DNA from: Progne subis subis
Lineage: Eukaryota > Chordata > Aves > Passeriformes > Hirundinidae
Direction of reading: 5' to 3'
Length of the DNA: 64,000 nt
NCBI GenBank assembly: GCA_022316685.1
Contig: JAKJHU010000133.1
Location: 186,001-250,000, forward strand
The notes beneath the pieces were generated by a model. It ran no database searches. It was not told where the DNA came from and saw nothing but the letters and a program-made list of their open reading frames with translations. The position numbers were made by a program, and so were the translations under genes. Shown here in pieces: positions 10,474 through 27,320 of this stretch; the stretch's first letter is position 1; each line of letters starts with the position of its first letter.

Positions 10474-11185
10474 ATCCACACAGTGCTGCTGATGCATCCA
10501 CATTTCACCCTGTGTCTCCTTGGAGCAGCTCTCCTGAGGCTCCCTGTTCCCAGACTGGCCTCCACAGCTCTGCTGCAACACTGAGGGCTCGGCACCCCAC
10601 CACCACAGCAGGATCCACGGCCCCTGCAAGCCTCTTCTCAGAGAACCCAAACCTGGAGCTGGCCAAGGGCTCTCAGCCTTCCTTGGGGAGGACCAGGAGG
10701 AGGCACCTGGGTCTCTTCAGAGGATCTTCTGCACTATTTTTCTGTCTCACTGCTGGTCGTGCCCCAACCAAGCACAGTGGGTCTGGTCACCTCACACCAT
10801 CAGGCTCCAGTATCACCTCCATGCAGCGTTCCACAGCTCCCCACGCGATCCCAGGGGCAGGGTGGCGGCAGCAATGCTGCAGGCTGGTGACACAGCTGCT
10901 GGGGAAGGTCCCAGGTGTGCCGGTGGCTTTGCACTGGGGAGGGACGGTGAGCAGAGGCAATGGGACATGCAGCAGAAGGGAGCGATGCTGAAGAACAAAA
11001 AGAACCATCCATGTCTTTCACCTCTTCCCCTGAAAGCTATTGGGACTGCCTGGAGACCGTTCCAGAGGCATCAAAGGGCATTTCAGCTTTAAACAGAACA
11101 AAAAACCAAACGGAAGGTTGCAGAACTGAGGTATCAGTAGCTCTGGGTCAACTGTCCGCAGCGCCGCTCCAGCCGGCGGAGCTGC

Positions 11186-16400
<5,215 letters not shown>

Positions 16401-16417
16401 GGTGGGTCAGGGGCTCC
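16401..16417 (-). other. SYT2: SYT2 5' UTR part of the first coding exon
   Basis: Seventeen bases between a TTTCAG acceptor (before 16417) and the ATG. Because the exon opens with a splice acceptor, at least one noncoding exon must lie upstream. Confidence 0.7.
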
Positions 16418-18657
16418 CTGAAACACAACACCCGCTGGTGACACAGGGCCCTGCTGCCCCCACTCCTCCCCAGTGCCCCCAGGCCAGCGCCTGCGGGGGC
16501 AGCAGGGCTGCACCAGGACACCTCACCTTCTGCTAGAGGGGCACAGACCCAATGTCTGCGAGAGGCCACCTGAATCCCTCACAAGCTGTGGGAAGCTCAG
16601 CTGGCCCCGGGTTTTCCTGGTCCTCGACATCACCAAATCCACTGGGAGCATCACCCAGCCTTGCATCAAGGACAGCGCCAGCCCCGAATCTCCCAGGGAC
16701 AATGGGGACGCTCGTGTGAGGACATTCACCTGGCAAGGCCACTTGGGATGAGAGGAGGCAGTTTGCATCCCCCGGAGAAAGGAATGAAGTCACTTTGGAC
16801 AAATGCAGCTCTCCCATCTCCTCCTTTTCTCAGGCAAGGACCCCAAGCACGGGGCACCCACAGGGTTCCAGCATTGGTGTGGCACCCTCAGGACTTGCTC
16901 CCAGCCCCAGGTGAGCTTCCAAGTCCGGGAACAGGAGAGCAGCAACACGCTGCTCTTCTTCCAGCCCGCAGGGAGATTTGGCAGGGCACATTCTGAGGAT
17001 GGATGGAAGCAGGGAATAGCTGGCTCTACACAGCAGTGGCGGGTTCAGTGTGCAGGTCAGTGGGTCAACTCACATGTCACAGGTACCATGTCCAGGGTGC
17101 CACCCCTCCCAACCCCACAGGGCTCCCCTGGCCAGCTCTGCTCCTCCATGGAGCCAGGGCAGGTGTCCAGGTCACAACCAGAGCTGCAGCACAGCCCGAC
17201 ATGCTCAGAATCCCCTCCTCAGCCCAGCTGAGCACCAGCCAAGCATGAGGACAGCCATTGACTTGCAAATGTGGCTTTGACTCCTGCAGGCACACCTGGA
17301 ACAAAGTACCCCCACAACTCAGCTCCAGCCCCTAAGGGTCTCCATGACCTCCACAACCCCAGCTCCAGTCCCAAAGTGCCTCTACAACCCCACCAGAAAG
17401 CAGCTTGCAAGAGAAGACCAGAGCAGGGAAGAATGCCAGGGAATGCATTGTTCCAGGGGGGTTAAGGAGAGCACCAGGCTCTCCAGCAGGGGAAGCAAAG
17501 AGGCAGCAGGATCACAGATAACCCAGGAAGGAGTTTCTAGGACCAGGTGAGCTGTGGCTTGATGCACCCCCTTCCTTGTATCGCTTCTTTCTTCCACACC
17601 CTCAAGCAGCCTCTTGGCCAGCGCATCATCCACCGGGGCCAGGTGCTGCTCTGCCCTTCCTGCAGAACTCAGAAAGGAGTGCTCACCTCAACAAAGCCAG
17701 CCAGAGAGACCTGGGGGTGTTGCTGCCCCAAAGTGACACTGCCATGTGTCTGTGGCCACCCCACAGGTGAATCAAACACTGAATTATCCAGAGTGTGGCT
17801 CCACACCTGGACACCTTCGTCCTGCACCACTGCTCCCAGGGGAATGTGGTGTGGGGGTCTGGGGGGCCCCCCACGAGGCAGAGGCAGTCCTTCACACAAA
17901 GTGAGGTGATTATTGACTCCCAGCCAGACAAGGTCCCTGCTGCAAGGCCGCAGCTTTGCCACCCAGTGGCTTGGCCACAGCCACCAACAGCAGCAGCAGC
18001 ATCACCCAGCCCTGACACCTGGCACTGGGAGGCTGGAGCAGGATGCTGGAAGTGCCCAACAGCCTCCACGTCCTTCTTGGGATGAACCAGGAGCTGCTGC
18101 ATTTAACCCCTACCCAGCTGAGGGTTATTTGATCTTGGGGGCCTCAAAGGTTCCCCAAAGCTACCAGCAGCTGAGGAGACCTGGATCTGTGTCTGGGGTT
18201 TGTCCCCATCGCTACCCACATGCACCAGGGTGGGTGGGAGGAGAGCCAGGATTTGGAAATCAAAAGCTGCTGGGGGTAACATCGGAGCGCTGGATCCTGC
18301 CCCCTTGGTCTGAGGCGGGGCTCCTGGCTCTGCCCTGCACCCACACAGGCTCTGGGGTCCAGGCCACTGACACCCTGCGAGCTCCCCAGGGAACAGGAGG
18401 TGGGGGAGCCCAGGGTTGCACTCCACCACAGCACCCCCGGGGCACCGCTCTGCACCCAGCTCCGTCACACAAGGTGGGCAGCCCCCGGACGAGCCGCCTC
18501 TCCGGTCCTTGGGTGCTCAGCGCGGCACTGCCCGGGGACAGCGAGCCCCGCTGCCACGGCGGCGATGCTGCTCCTGCGGCACGGAGCCACGGCCCCGGGA
18601 GCGGTAGAGTCGGGCACGCTCTGCAGCCCGCGGTGTGCACAGGTGTGCCCGGGCAGG

Positions 18658-19075
18658 GGTGTGTGTGTGTGTGCGCACCCGTGAGCATGCAGGGCTGGGC
18701 GTCAGCGTGCAAGGGCCAGTGCATGAGCACGGGGTGGAAACGGAGGCGCAAGCTTGTCGGTGCACCTGTGCAAGCGCGTGTGCGTGGGACGTGCAAATGT
18801 GTGAAGGTGTGAACGCTTGCGCAAGGCGTGTGCACAGGGCATGAACGGGCATGTGTGCGTGTAAACGTGCACAGGGTATGTAAATGCTCGTGCACGGCGT
18901 GTGTGTGTGAGTGCCCGCGCACGGCCCGTGTGTGCCCGTGCACACCTGCACCGGGCTGTGTCACCCGTGCTCTGGGGCAGTGCTTGTGTGGCACCTGCCC
19001 GTGGCTGTGCGTGTCCTCACCCGTGCGTGGCACTGCCCGCAGGCTGTGCAAGGCCTTGCACACACACTCACACCC
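18658..19075. repeat. GTG/CAC-rich alternating purine-pyrimidine tract
   Basis: Begins with GTGTGTGTGTGTGCGCAC and continues as degenerate GTGTGCRTG-like words for about 400 bases. The His/Thr/Cys-rich open frame on the minus strand is a by-product of the repeat. Confidence 0.75.
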
Positions 19076-19089
19076 CTCTGAGTGCCAGC

Positions 19090-19790
19090 GGGCGTGTGTG
19101 CGAACCCGGGGAGCTGCGCGCCGTGCGCGGCTCTGGGGGCACAGATGCAGCACAGACACTTGGCCCCTGCTGCTCTGGAGCCTTTGCGGCGCTGCCCGGG
19201 GCTGGGGGGCTGTAGGCAGCATCAGGCCTCGCTGCAAGGGTCGCTTTTGAACCGGGCAACCTAATTAGCATCACTAATTGCTCCCTTGTGGTGCTCACCG
19301 GGAGCACTAGCAAGAGCTGAGGCTCGGGGGAAACTGAGGCCCGGGAGGGGCCTGCGGGGAGCCAAGCAATGGAGAGCCTGTTGCTGCTCCCCCTCCAGCT
19401 TAGCACCTTACAGCACCTGGGGGCTGCAGCCCTGCCGTGGGAGCGAGGGCACCCAGCTTTGATCCCCCCCGCATGGACGGGGCGGGTGGGGCAGCCTGGG
19501 CAGGTCAGGGACAGCCGGAGAGGGACGGGAGGCTGGGAGGGCAGGCACCGGCGCGGTGTCATCTTGGGGATGTCCCCTCACCTCCCGGTCCCACGGTGCC
19601 ACCCCTCACTGGGTGTCGTCGGGCACGTCCCGTGTCCCCACCCGGCACAAGCGGGGCAGCGCAGCCGCTCCGCTGTGGGGGCAGAGCTGCAGCTCCGCAG
19701 TGGCTGGGGGTCCGTCGCAGCCCCTTCCTTTCCCCGGCAGCGGGCGGGGGCCGTGCGGGCTCGGCTGTGGCACTGCATTGCAGTCTTGCT
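19090..19790. other. GC- and CpG-rich patch in SYT2 intron 1
   Basis: Many CpGs (for example GCGCGCCGTGCGCGG near 19116) without a supported exon. It could be an intronic promoter or simply microchromosomal GC-rich DNA. Confidence 0.35.
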
Positions 19791-19800
19791 CCGGCTCCGC

Positions 19801-19804
<4 letters not shown>

Positions 19805-19845
<41 letters not shown>
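19805..19845. repeat. 41-base T homopolymer
   Basis: Forty-one consecutive Ts, followed by a further pyrimidine-rich stretch to about 19872, between GC-rich flanks. No retrocopy body or target duplication is visible next to it. Confidence 0.9.
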
Positions 19846-22800
19846 CCTTTTGCATTTTTTTTCCCCTCCTCTTTGCAAGTTGCGGCAGCCGCTGGCGAGG
19901 GGCCGAGCGGCCGGCGGTGCGGTGGGAAGGAAGAAGCTCGGCCCCCCGAAATCCCCACCACACCCCCAAACCCCGCTGGGCTGTCCCTGCCGAGGACTCG
20001 CTGAGGTTCTTCCAGTTTCCTCTTTATTCCTGCCTGGTTTGGAGTTGTTCCCCGCCACCCCTCACTGCTCCCTGTCACCTCCCCGCCAAGATCCAAGATC
20101 GCAGGTTAGGGACATAAAGAAAATATGAAGGCTGTAATTAACCATTTCTGCCAGGCCGTGACTGAAGAACAAGCGTGGGTTAAGGCATCGTAAATAAATT
20201 CTGCCTAGGAAGGGGGCCCTTGCTGCCTTGCTGGTCCCTGGGGATCCCTCAGCCCCTCCCTGGGGTGCAGCACCCATCAGGAGAGAATGATGGGAATGGT
20301 AGGACCCGCTGCACCTCTCCCTGCCCAGAAAAACCCCACCAGGAGCTCCCCATGGGGCAGGACAGGGTGGGCTTCAGCCTGGCAGCTGCTGCAGAGACCC
20401 CCGGGGCAGAGGGTGGGGAGGGTGGCACATCAGCCATACACCTCCATTACACTGCCCCTGTGGTGTGGGGTCCCCACAGCCCCCCAGCTGCCACCTCTGC
20501 CCCCCAGGGCTTCATCTTGCTCCCTCTTGCTCCAGCCCTGCAGTCTGTAACCCTGAACCCCACCAAATCCATCAAACCCCATACCCTCACAGTGCATTTC
20601 TCCCCTAATGCACCCCCCTGCAGCCCCCAATGCCTCATGCTGCACCCCTCAGTGCAGCGCCCCAAATCCGCCACGGCAGCACCCCCACATCCCAGAGGAC
20701 CTCCCACATCCTGTGCCTGCAGCAGCTTCCCAGAGCCCCAACACATCAGCCCAGCCCCACCTCATGCATGCACCTGCCAGCTGCACCACCTCAGAGCCCC
20801 TAAAACCCTTCAGCACCCCACACTGAGTTACCCTGCATCCCCTCAGGCAGTGTCCCCCATGGTCCCCAGCTGCAAACATCTGGCCTAGGAGGAGCCCCCA
20901 GGGCCTCTATCCAGCAAACTCCCTCCAGGCTCCAGGCTCAGCCCCCAAATTCGTCCCAGCTCCACCCCCTCCAAACCCTGTTAAAGCTGATACCGAATCC
21001 CGAGAAACTGCACTGAGCTCTGAACCAGCCCTTCCTGGGGTAAAGCTCCCTGGCTCCATCGCTGATCTTAGGGAACAGAGAGGTGGGGGGTGTCCCCCTC
21101 CCTTTCACATACTCCATTCATTGCATTCTGTTTGCCAGCAGCACCCCAAGCTCTGGTGAGATGTAAATCCCAGACTGGAGCCAGCAATCCCATCCCCATC
21201 CATCCCCAGGGCATTCCCTGTATACAGAAAAGCAGTTAAGGCACTGAAAAATCCTCTTCCTGAGACCTTCATCCCTCCTTCCTCCTCCTCCATCAAGGAC
21301 TCCATCCCAGAGACCCTCCTTATGCTGCTGCAGCACAAAAAAAGGGGATTTGGGGTTTCTCCAGAGCTGGTCCCATCATGGGTATCCACTGCCCCGGCAG
21401 CAGCTCCCTGCCGGGTGGGACGGGGAAGGATGGAGGGGGGGATTCACTGGTTGGGGGGCTTTGAGAACCGTGTAGGGAGAAGCAGGAAATCAATGGGAAG
21501 TCGCTCTCATCAGCCAGGGTGTTCTGCAAAGGACCAGACCCAGAGTGAGAATTTGGGGATGCACAGAAGGACCGGGATTTCCCTGGACAGGAAACACCCA
21601 GGGAGGTCAGGGGCTTTTGGGGAATCCAGCTGCTCCTCTGCAGGGGCAGCAGGAACCTTCCCCCTCCAGGAAGGTGAAGGCCACGGGCATGATGGAGAGC
21701 AGGAACAGCAACAAATGAAGATTAATGAGGCTGAGGCAGCAATTAGCAGCAGCATGGGATGGGTGTGGGCAGGGGGTATGGGGGTCCCAGCCCCCAGCCC
21801 AGAGGGATGACGTGTCCCAGGGAGAGCCCGGTCTGGGGGAGTCTCGTTAGCTAACGAAGGGCGGCCACAACCGTGGGCTCGGAGTGCTGAGTTATTGCTC
21901 CTTCATGGGAGGGCAAAGCCAGGTCTGAGCTGTCCTGCTGGGACAAAGCTGGGGGAACCCCCCAGACCTCCACGAACGAGGAGCTGACCCCAAAGCTGCG
22001 CTGCCGTGTGCCAGGGTTTGGGCTTGGATGACCACGAGTGAAAATCCCGAGCTGGTTTCAAGGCGAGACCTCTCCCACCGCAACGCCAGCGTGGAGCCTG
22101 GGCACTACAGAGCCCAAACAATCCTGCAGTGCAGCCCGGGGCAAGCAGAGACTCCAGAGCACAGCTGAGGTATTTGGCAGTGCCCCATCGGGATTTTGAT
22201 GCCAGCAGGTGTTTTGCTTTTGGGGTCAGGAGCACAAGAGCTGGAGGAGGAGATCCCATCTCTGGCACAGTGCCTGGGCATCCCTCCGCTCCATCCCATC
22301 CACAGCCGTCCTGACCCCCCAGCGCTGCCCTTGGTCCAGAGTGGGACACGAAGGGAACATGCCAGGCCAGAGTTTCAGCTCACAGCAGTGAGACAGGAGA
22401 CTCTAATTAAGGCAAAAACCTGACTTGGCTTCTAATGGTCAATTAACAGAGAATTACTGGCAAGGGATGTGTGAAGGCACCAGACCAAAGGATCAGGGAG
22501 GAGCGAGGGATGGGGAGGGGGGGTTGGGGGTGGAGATGCTGCAGGACCCTGGTGAAAGGGGTTCTACAACAGCCCAGCAAACCCTGGAATGTCATCCCTG
22601 TTCCCCTTCTCCAGCCCCAGCACAAACAGCAGCTGCACCAGCGATGCCAGATCAGACCCTCAGCGCCCAGGAGGGTGGAGCAGCCCCAGGGATCCCCCCA
22701 CACTCCCACCCTGATCCACTGCGCTGAGGGCACGGGGAGCCTCTGCTCCCCCAGCTCCACACTTTTCAGGGGAGGGTATTCCTACAGCTGAGGGGTGTGA

Positions 22801-25800
22801 TGGGGTGAGGATACTCCGGTAGCAGGTGGCATCACAGGATGTGAGCTGCTCACAGGGACATTTTTCCTGTCCCCAAACCCATGTATGAGCAGGTGCTGCT
22901 GCCCAGACACCCCCACCCTCCAAGGGAAACTGAGGAACAGCACGGGAAGCAGCGCCCTGAGAGAGGCAATCCCTGACCCAGGCTGAAGCTCAGCATTCGC
23001 CCAGCTTTGAGTGGGCCAGTGACAGCCAGCAGATCTCACTGGGACCCCCAGCACTGCTCCCCATCCTGCAGGCTCCAGCAGCATCTCTGGATGAGACCAG
23101 AGCTGGCCAGCACCCTCCTCCCCACCACGGCATGCTCCACTCATGGCCTCATCACCCACCAGCCCCCGGCTCAGCTAATTAAAAATAATGACTTGCTGGG
23201 GTTCAGCAGCCCCAGCCACAGGCTCCTCCCTAGGGATGAGTAATTCGAGGAGGGCACCACACTGCACAGCTCGGGATGAGCTCCTGCCTCGCTGCACCAC
23301 GGCCAGAGTCTGGTCTCCTCAGCACAGAGCCCCTGCCCTCAAGGAGACTCAGTCCCCGGCTCACGAGGGAGAGCTTTTAAAATAAAAAAAATTGCAGACT
23401 GATAGTGGTTTCACAGCCAGCACTTGCCTGTGAGAGAGGATCTGCGTTGCTCACAGCAAACCTAAGCAAGGTCTAGCGGTAAATGCAGCTTTAAGGCAGC
23501 TTTGGCCATCATTTGAGTTCCAGATTGGTGTTCCCAAGCCAAACCATCGGCTCCTACTGCCAGAAGTCTCCCACTGGATGGACACCTAAAGGTCAGCGTG
23601 GGGAAGGGATGATCCCACCTTGCCTTGCTCACTCCTGTGCATCTCCTCCTGCAAAGCATCACCCCAGCCAGCACCCACCAGGCACTGGAGTGCTTCTCAG
23701 CAATGGCAGGGCCCCCAGAGCATTGTGACTCAGGAGGTGGCAGGTTTGTCCCTACCCAGGGACACCTCCCTGCATGGGGACCACTGCTGGCATCCCAGGG
23801 TGCCCAGTGAGGCACGCAGGGATTTTCTGTGCCTTTGCCTCTAAAATCAGAACAGCACCGAGGCGAAATGGGGGACGAGGGCAGTGACAGCCCACGACAC
23901 CAGCGCCCACATCAGAGGAGAGAAGGACCCAGTGCTGGGCACCCAGAGCCCTGCCTGGCACCCAGAGGTGCTGATCCCCCAAAGCCCACTTCTTCTAGAG
24001 GGATCAGGCCTTGGCTCTGGTTTGCAGCTGCCTCAGGAAGGAAGGGCAGGAGGGAGCTGAGCTGGGGCTGGTGCCAGGGCTCTTGCAGGAGCTGGGGCAG
24101 GCACTGCCACAGCCACTGCCACCTGAAATTTGGGTGCCAACAGCGAAAAGACTCGTGAGCACCTCGTCCCCCTCTCCACTGTGGCTCCCTGCCACAATGG
24201 CTCTCCACTGTCTCCCGTCACTGCTGCACTGCTCCTTCATCCTGCAGGAATGCTGCAGGGGCTGCAGGCACCACTCACCATCAGCACTTCATCCAGAGAG
24301 TTTCGGCTCATGCCCTGTGCCACCATGGCACAGGTAGAAAAGGCAGCTGGGGATGCTGGAGACCAAATTCTCCTGAGCTCTGGGGACACAGCTGTTGCCA
24401 AGGCCAGCAGAGCATATGGAACATCCCACATGGCACTGACCACTGCCACAGCAAACCACCAGGCTCACCCCAACCCCAGGCAGCACAGGCAGTCCACCCT
24501 TGGCACACAGAGCCATGAATGGCCAAAGAAGCCTCCCAAAACAAAGGTTCCAGGTGCTGCCAGAGCCCAGCCCGCTCCCTGGCACTGTGATGCCGCTGCA
24601 GCAGTCTTGCTCCGAAGGCAACACAAGAGCAGCTAAATAGGGCACCAGATGGTGATGGGCTGTGCTGCCCTGGCACTTTGCATCCACCACACAGCCAAAA
24701 GTTCCAAGTTCTGCCCTCCTGGGCAGGCATCACGCTGCCAGCACCATGGCCACACACTGGCAACTCCCGGCCGTGGCTCTGTGCCACACTGATGGCTCCG
24801 GATCGGCATGGGAGGAGGGAGAAGGAGCCAGGTCAGCTCCTGGGGAAGAGCCAGAAGTGGCTCCAGGAGCGAGCCGAGACGCGGCGGATCGATGGCAGAC
24901 GGGAGCGGGGAGCGCACGCCCTGTGCCGCTCCCCAGCTCAGCCGATGGGCCAAAGAAGCAGACACGAGCCATGGGGGGCCATTTCCTGGGGGAGGCTCCA
25001 GGGAGAGCTCCACAGCTCCCAGCCAAGCACGAGGTCTTGATGGGCTGGTGTTAGAATCCAGGAAACCATTTCCCAGCCCTGGGGAGCTCCCAGCAATATT
25101 CATCCCCCTCCTCCCTCTGTGCCTGGGCTCAGTCCCCCAGGACTGGATGCCTGTGGGAGCAATGCTGGTGCTGCTTGCCCAGCTCCAAGGCACAGAGAGC
25201 CCAGAGGCAGAATCGAGCTCTGTGTCCCCAGGGCCATCCGGCCTTGTGGCATTTGGGGTGGCAGAGGGAATGGAGGAAGCACACAGATGGATCAGCAAGG
25301 ACACAGCATCACAGCAGCCATGGGGATTTTGCTGTGGCACAAAGCCCCTCCAAGGCCAGGACACAGGACTAACTTCCATGAAGATGGAGAAATGTCTCTG
25401 GGAGAGCTGAGAGCGTAGCTGGGGTGATGAGCACAGCCCCTGAACAACACAGGGGGGTCCTCTGCCCCTGCCCAGCCCCTGTGAACCACATCCCTGCGTA
25501 GCCCCAAGCGTCTTGTCGGCACAAGCACAACAGCACACACGTTCAGGGCTGCACAGAGGAGCTGCTCCACTGGTGCATTCTGGAGAAGGTTGTCCCTCCC
25601 CTGGAAAAACCTGAAGAGCCCAGATGCAAAGCACCTGGTTCCTGAACTGCTCCCCTTGCAGTTATGCTACACCATCATGCCAAGGGTCCCCCATGGCCAG
25701 GCCCACACCACTTCACCAGGAGGTCTCTGCTGGGCTCTCCTGTGGCACAGAACCGTGGCTGAGCTGGCACAGCCACACACAGCTCACTGCAGCACCAGCA

Positions 25801-27124
25801 GTGGCTGTGCCAGGCTGCTGGCAGTGCTGTCACAGTGCTGCACGGGCAGGGTGGGCACCAGCCAGCACCTTCATCCCAGGCACCAACCCAGCTCTGCCAG
25901 GCCTCAGCTCTGGGAGAAAACCCTGGGACTCCCCTGGGAACAAAGCAACAGAGCCCAAGGGGACTCCATGTGCTTGTAAATCCATGCATGGCTCTGAAAT
26001 TTGGGGTCGTTTTATTCCTTGAATCCTATGCTCGGGGCCGGTGGGAGCTGTGGTGCCACTTGGGGTTCCCCAGAACCAGCAGCCCTCAGTCCCAGCATGT
26101 CCCCAGGGACAGCCTGTGTCCTGCAGGAGAAGGTAGGAGGCATCTCCTTGGGACGATGCTGAGCAGTTTGGAGCCTGATCCCACCTCCATGGTGTTTTGG
26201 TGGAATTGCTGTGGTGTGAGGCACCCCATGAATCTCACAGGAGTCAGGGATGCCTCATCCCGTGCCAGCACTGCCAGAATGTCAGCTGCCAGATCAGCTC
26301 TGCTGGTCCCACACCAGCCTGGCACACAGGGCATCCTGCTGCTCACAGACACTCCCAATCCCCATGGCCTCAGCCTGGTCCCAGAGCAGCTGCCCAGGTC
26401 CAGTCCCCCCAGGCCAGCTCCAGCTCAGCACAGGCTCAGGGCTTGGACTACCCCATCACATCCCACAGCACCCACCTGCATCTCATGCCATGAGCACCCA
26501 CTTTACTCCCAGTTTCTCCATATCCCCAGGAATGCACAAGCTCAGAGTCCACATCTGCTGCACCCTGCAGGGCTGGGAAAAGCTGGGGAGCATGAAGCAC
26601 CTCAGATTAATTAAAACACACCAGCTTTCCTTAAGATGCACAAGGAGAAGGACACCCTGTCAGTGCCAGAGTGCCTTCCAGGCCAGAGGGGCCACAGCCA
26701 GCAAGTGGGGATGGGTTTGGTGCAGGAGTCAGACAAGCGCCTGTGTGGGAGAGTGGGATGTGGCTCCAGACAGCAGGAATTTGGCACGGCCCAGCACTGC
26801 CACATGTACTGACAGAGCTGGCTGCAGTCACCCCTTCCAAAGCACCAGCACCCACAGAGCCCCTCTGGGGGGACAGGGAGCCCTGCCAGACTCTGCTGAC
26901 CAGCAGCTAAATTCAAGGACAAGACTCCAAACACCAGAGCTGATGAAACATCCCAACTCCAAGCATGCAGGAAGCAATGGAGCAGGTGGTCCCAGCGGGA
27001 TGTGGCAGCCCCCAAACTCAGCAGGAGACACCGGGATCTCACACCCCAGGGCTGACAGGAATGGGCCAGCACCATCCCCAGCTGCAGGATCACACCAGTT
27101 TGGGACATTCAGATTCCAGATGCA

Positions 27125-27320
27125 CGCTGCCTAATTTACGGTTTAATTAATAAATGGGGAATTATGCCAAGTTTATCCAATACTTTTGGATGCGTGATGT
27201 TATCAAAATCCTATTACTGATGAAGGAAGGCATGAAGAGCAAAATTAGCTTTGGCATCTGAAACAGTTCAGTCAATGCGATAACACAATTATTAGGGCTA
27301 ATAATCAAAGAGCGCTTTGG
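27125..27320. other. AT-rich block within a GC-rich intron
   Basis: Contains GGTTTAATTAATAAATGGGG, TTATCCAATAC and ACAATTATTAGGGCTAATAAT, with several TAAT-type homeodomain-like words. Low CpG and locally distinct composition suggest a conserved noncoding element; this is inference. Confidence 0.3.

Larger units (their letters stand above)
7585..11185 (-). other. SYT2: Inferred SYT2 3' UTR
   Basis: No coding exon of another gene is seen between the SYT2 stop and the ATTAAA at 7595. Mammalian SYT2 is known to have a long 3' UTR, so a transcript of about 3.6 kb beyond the stop is plausible. The region includes a G-tract pair, an AATA microsatellite, an 8-bp tandem repeat, a C-rich tract near 9100 and a GTG run. 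Its true 3' limit needs transcript data. Confidence 0.5.

Noticed and set aside
18260..19237. 325-residue His/Cys/Thr-rich open frame on the minus strand
   Set aside because: Low-complexity product of the GTG/CAC tract, with no domain or splice support.
19578..20096. Open frame with a long lysine run on the minus strand near the T41 tract
   Set aside because: The lysines are simply the homopolymer read in antisense.
24633..25634. 333-residue open frame on the minus strand in SYT2 intron 1
   Set aside because: No recognisable domain, no codon bias, and the opposite strand is equally open in places; typical of GC-rich noncoding DNA.
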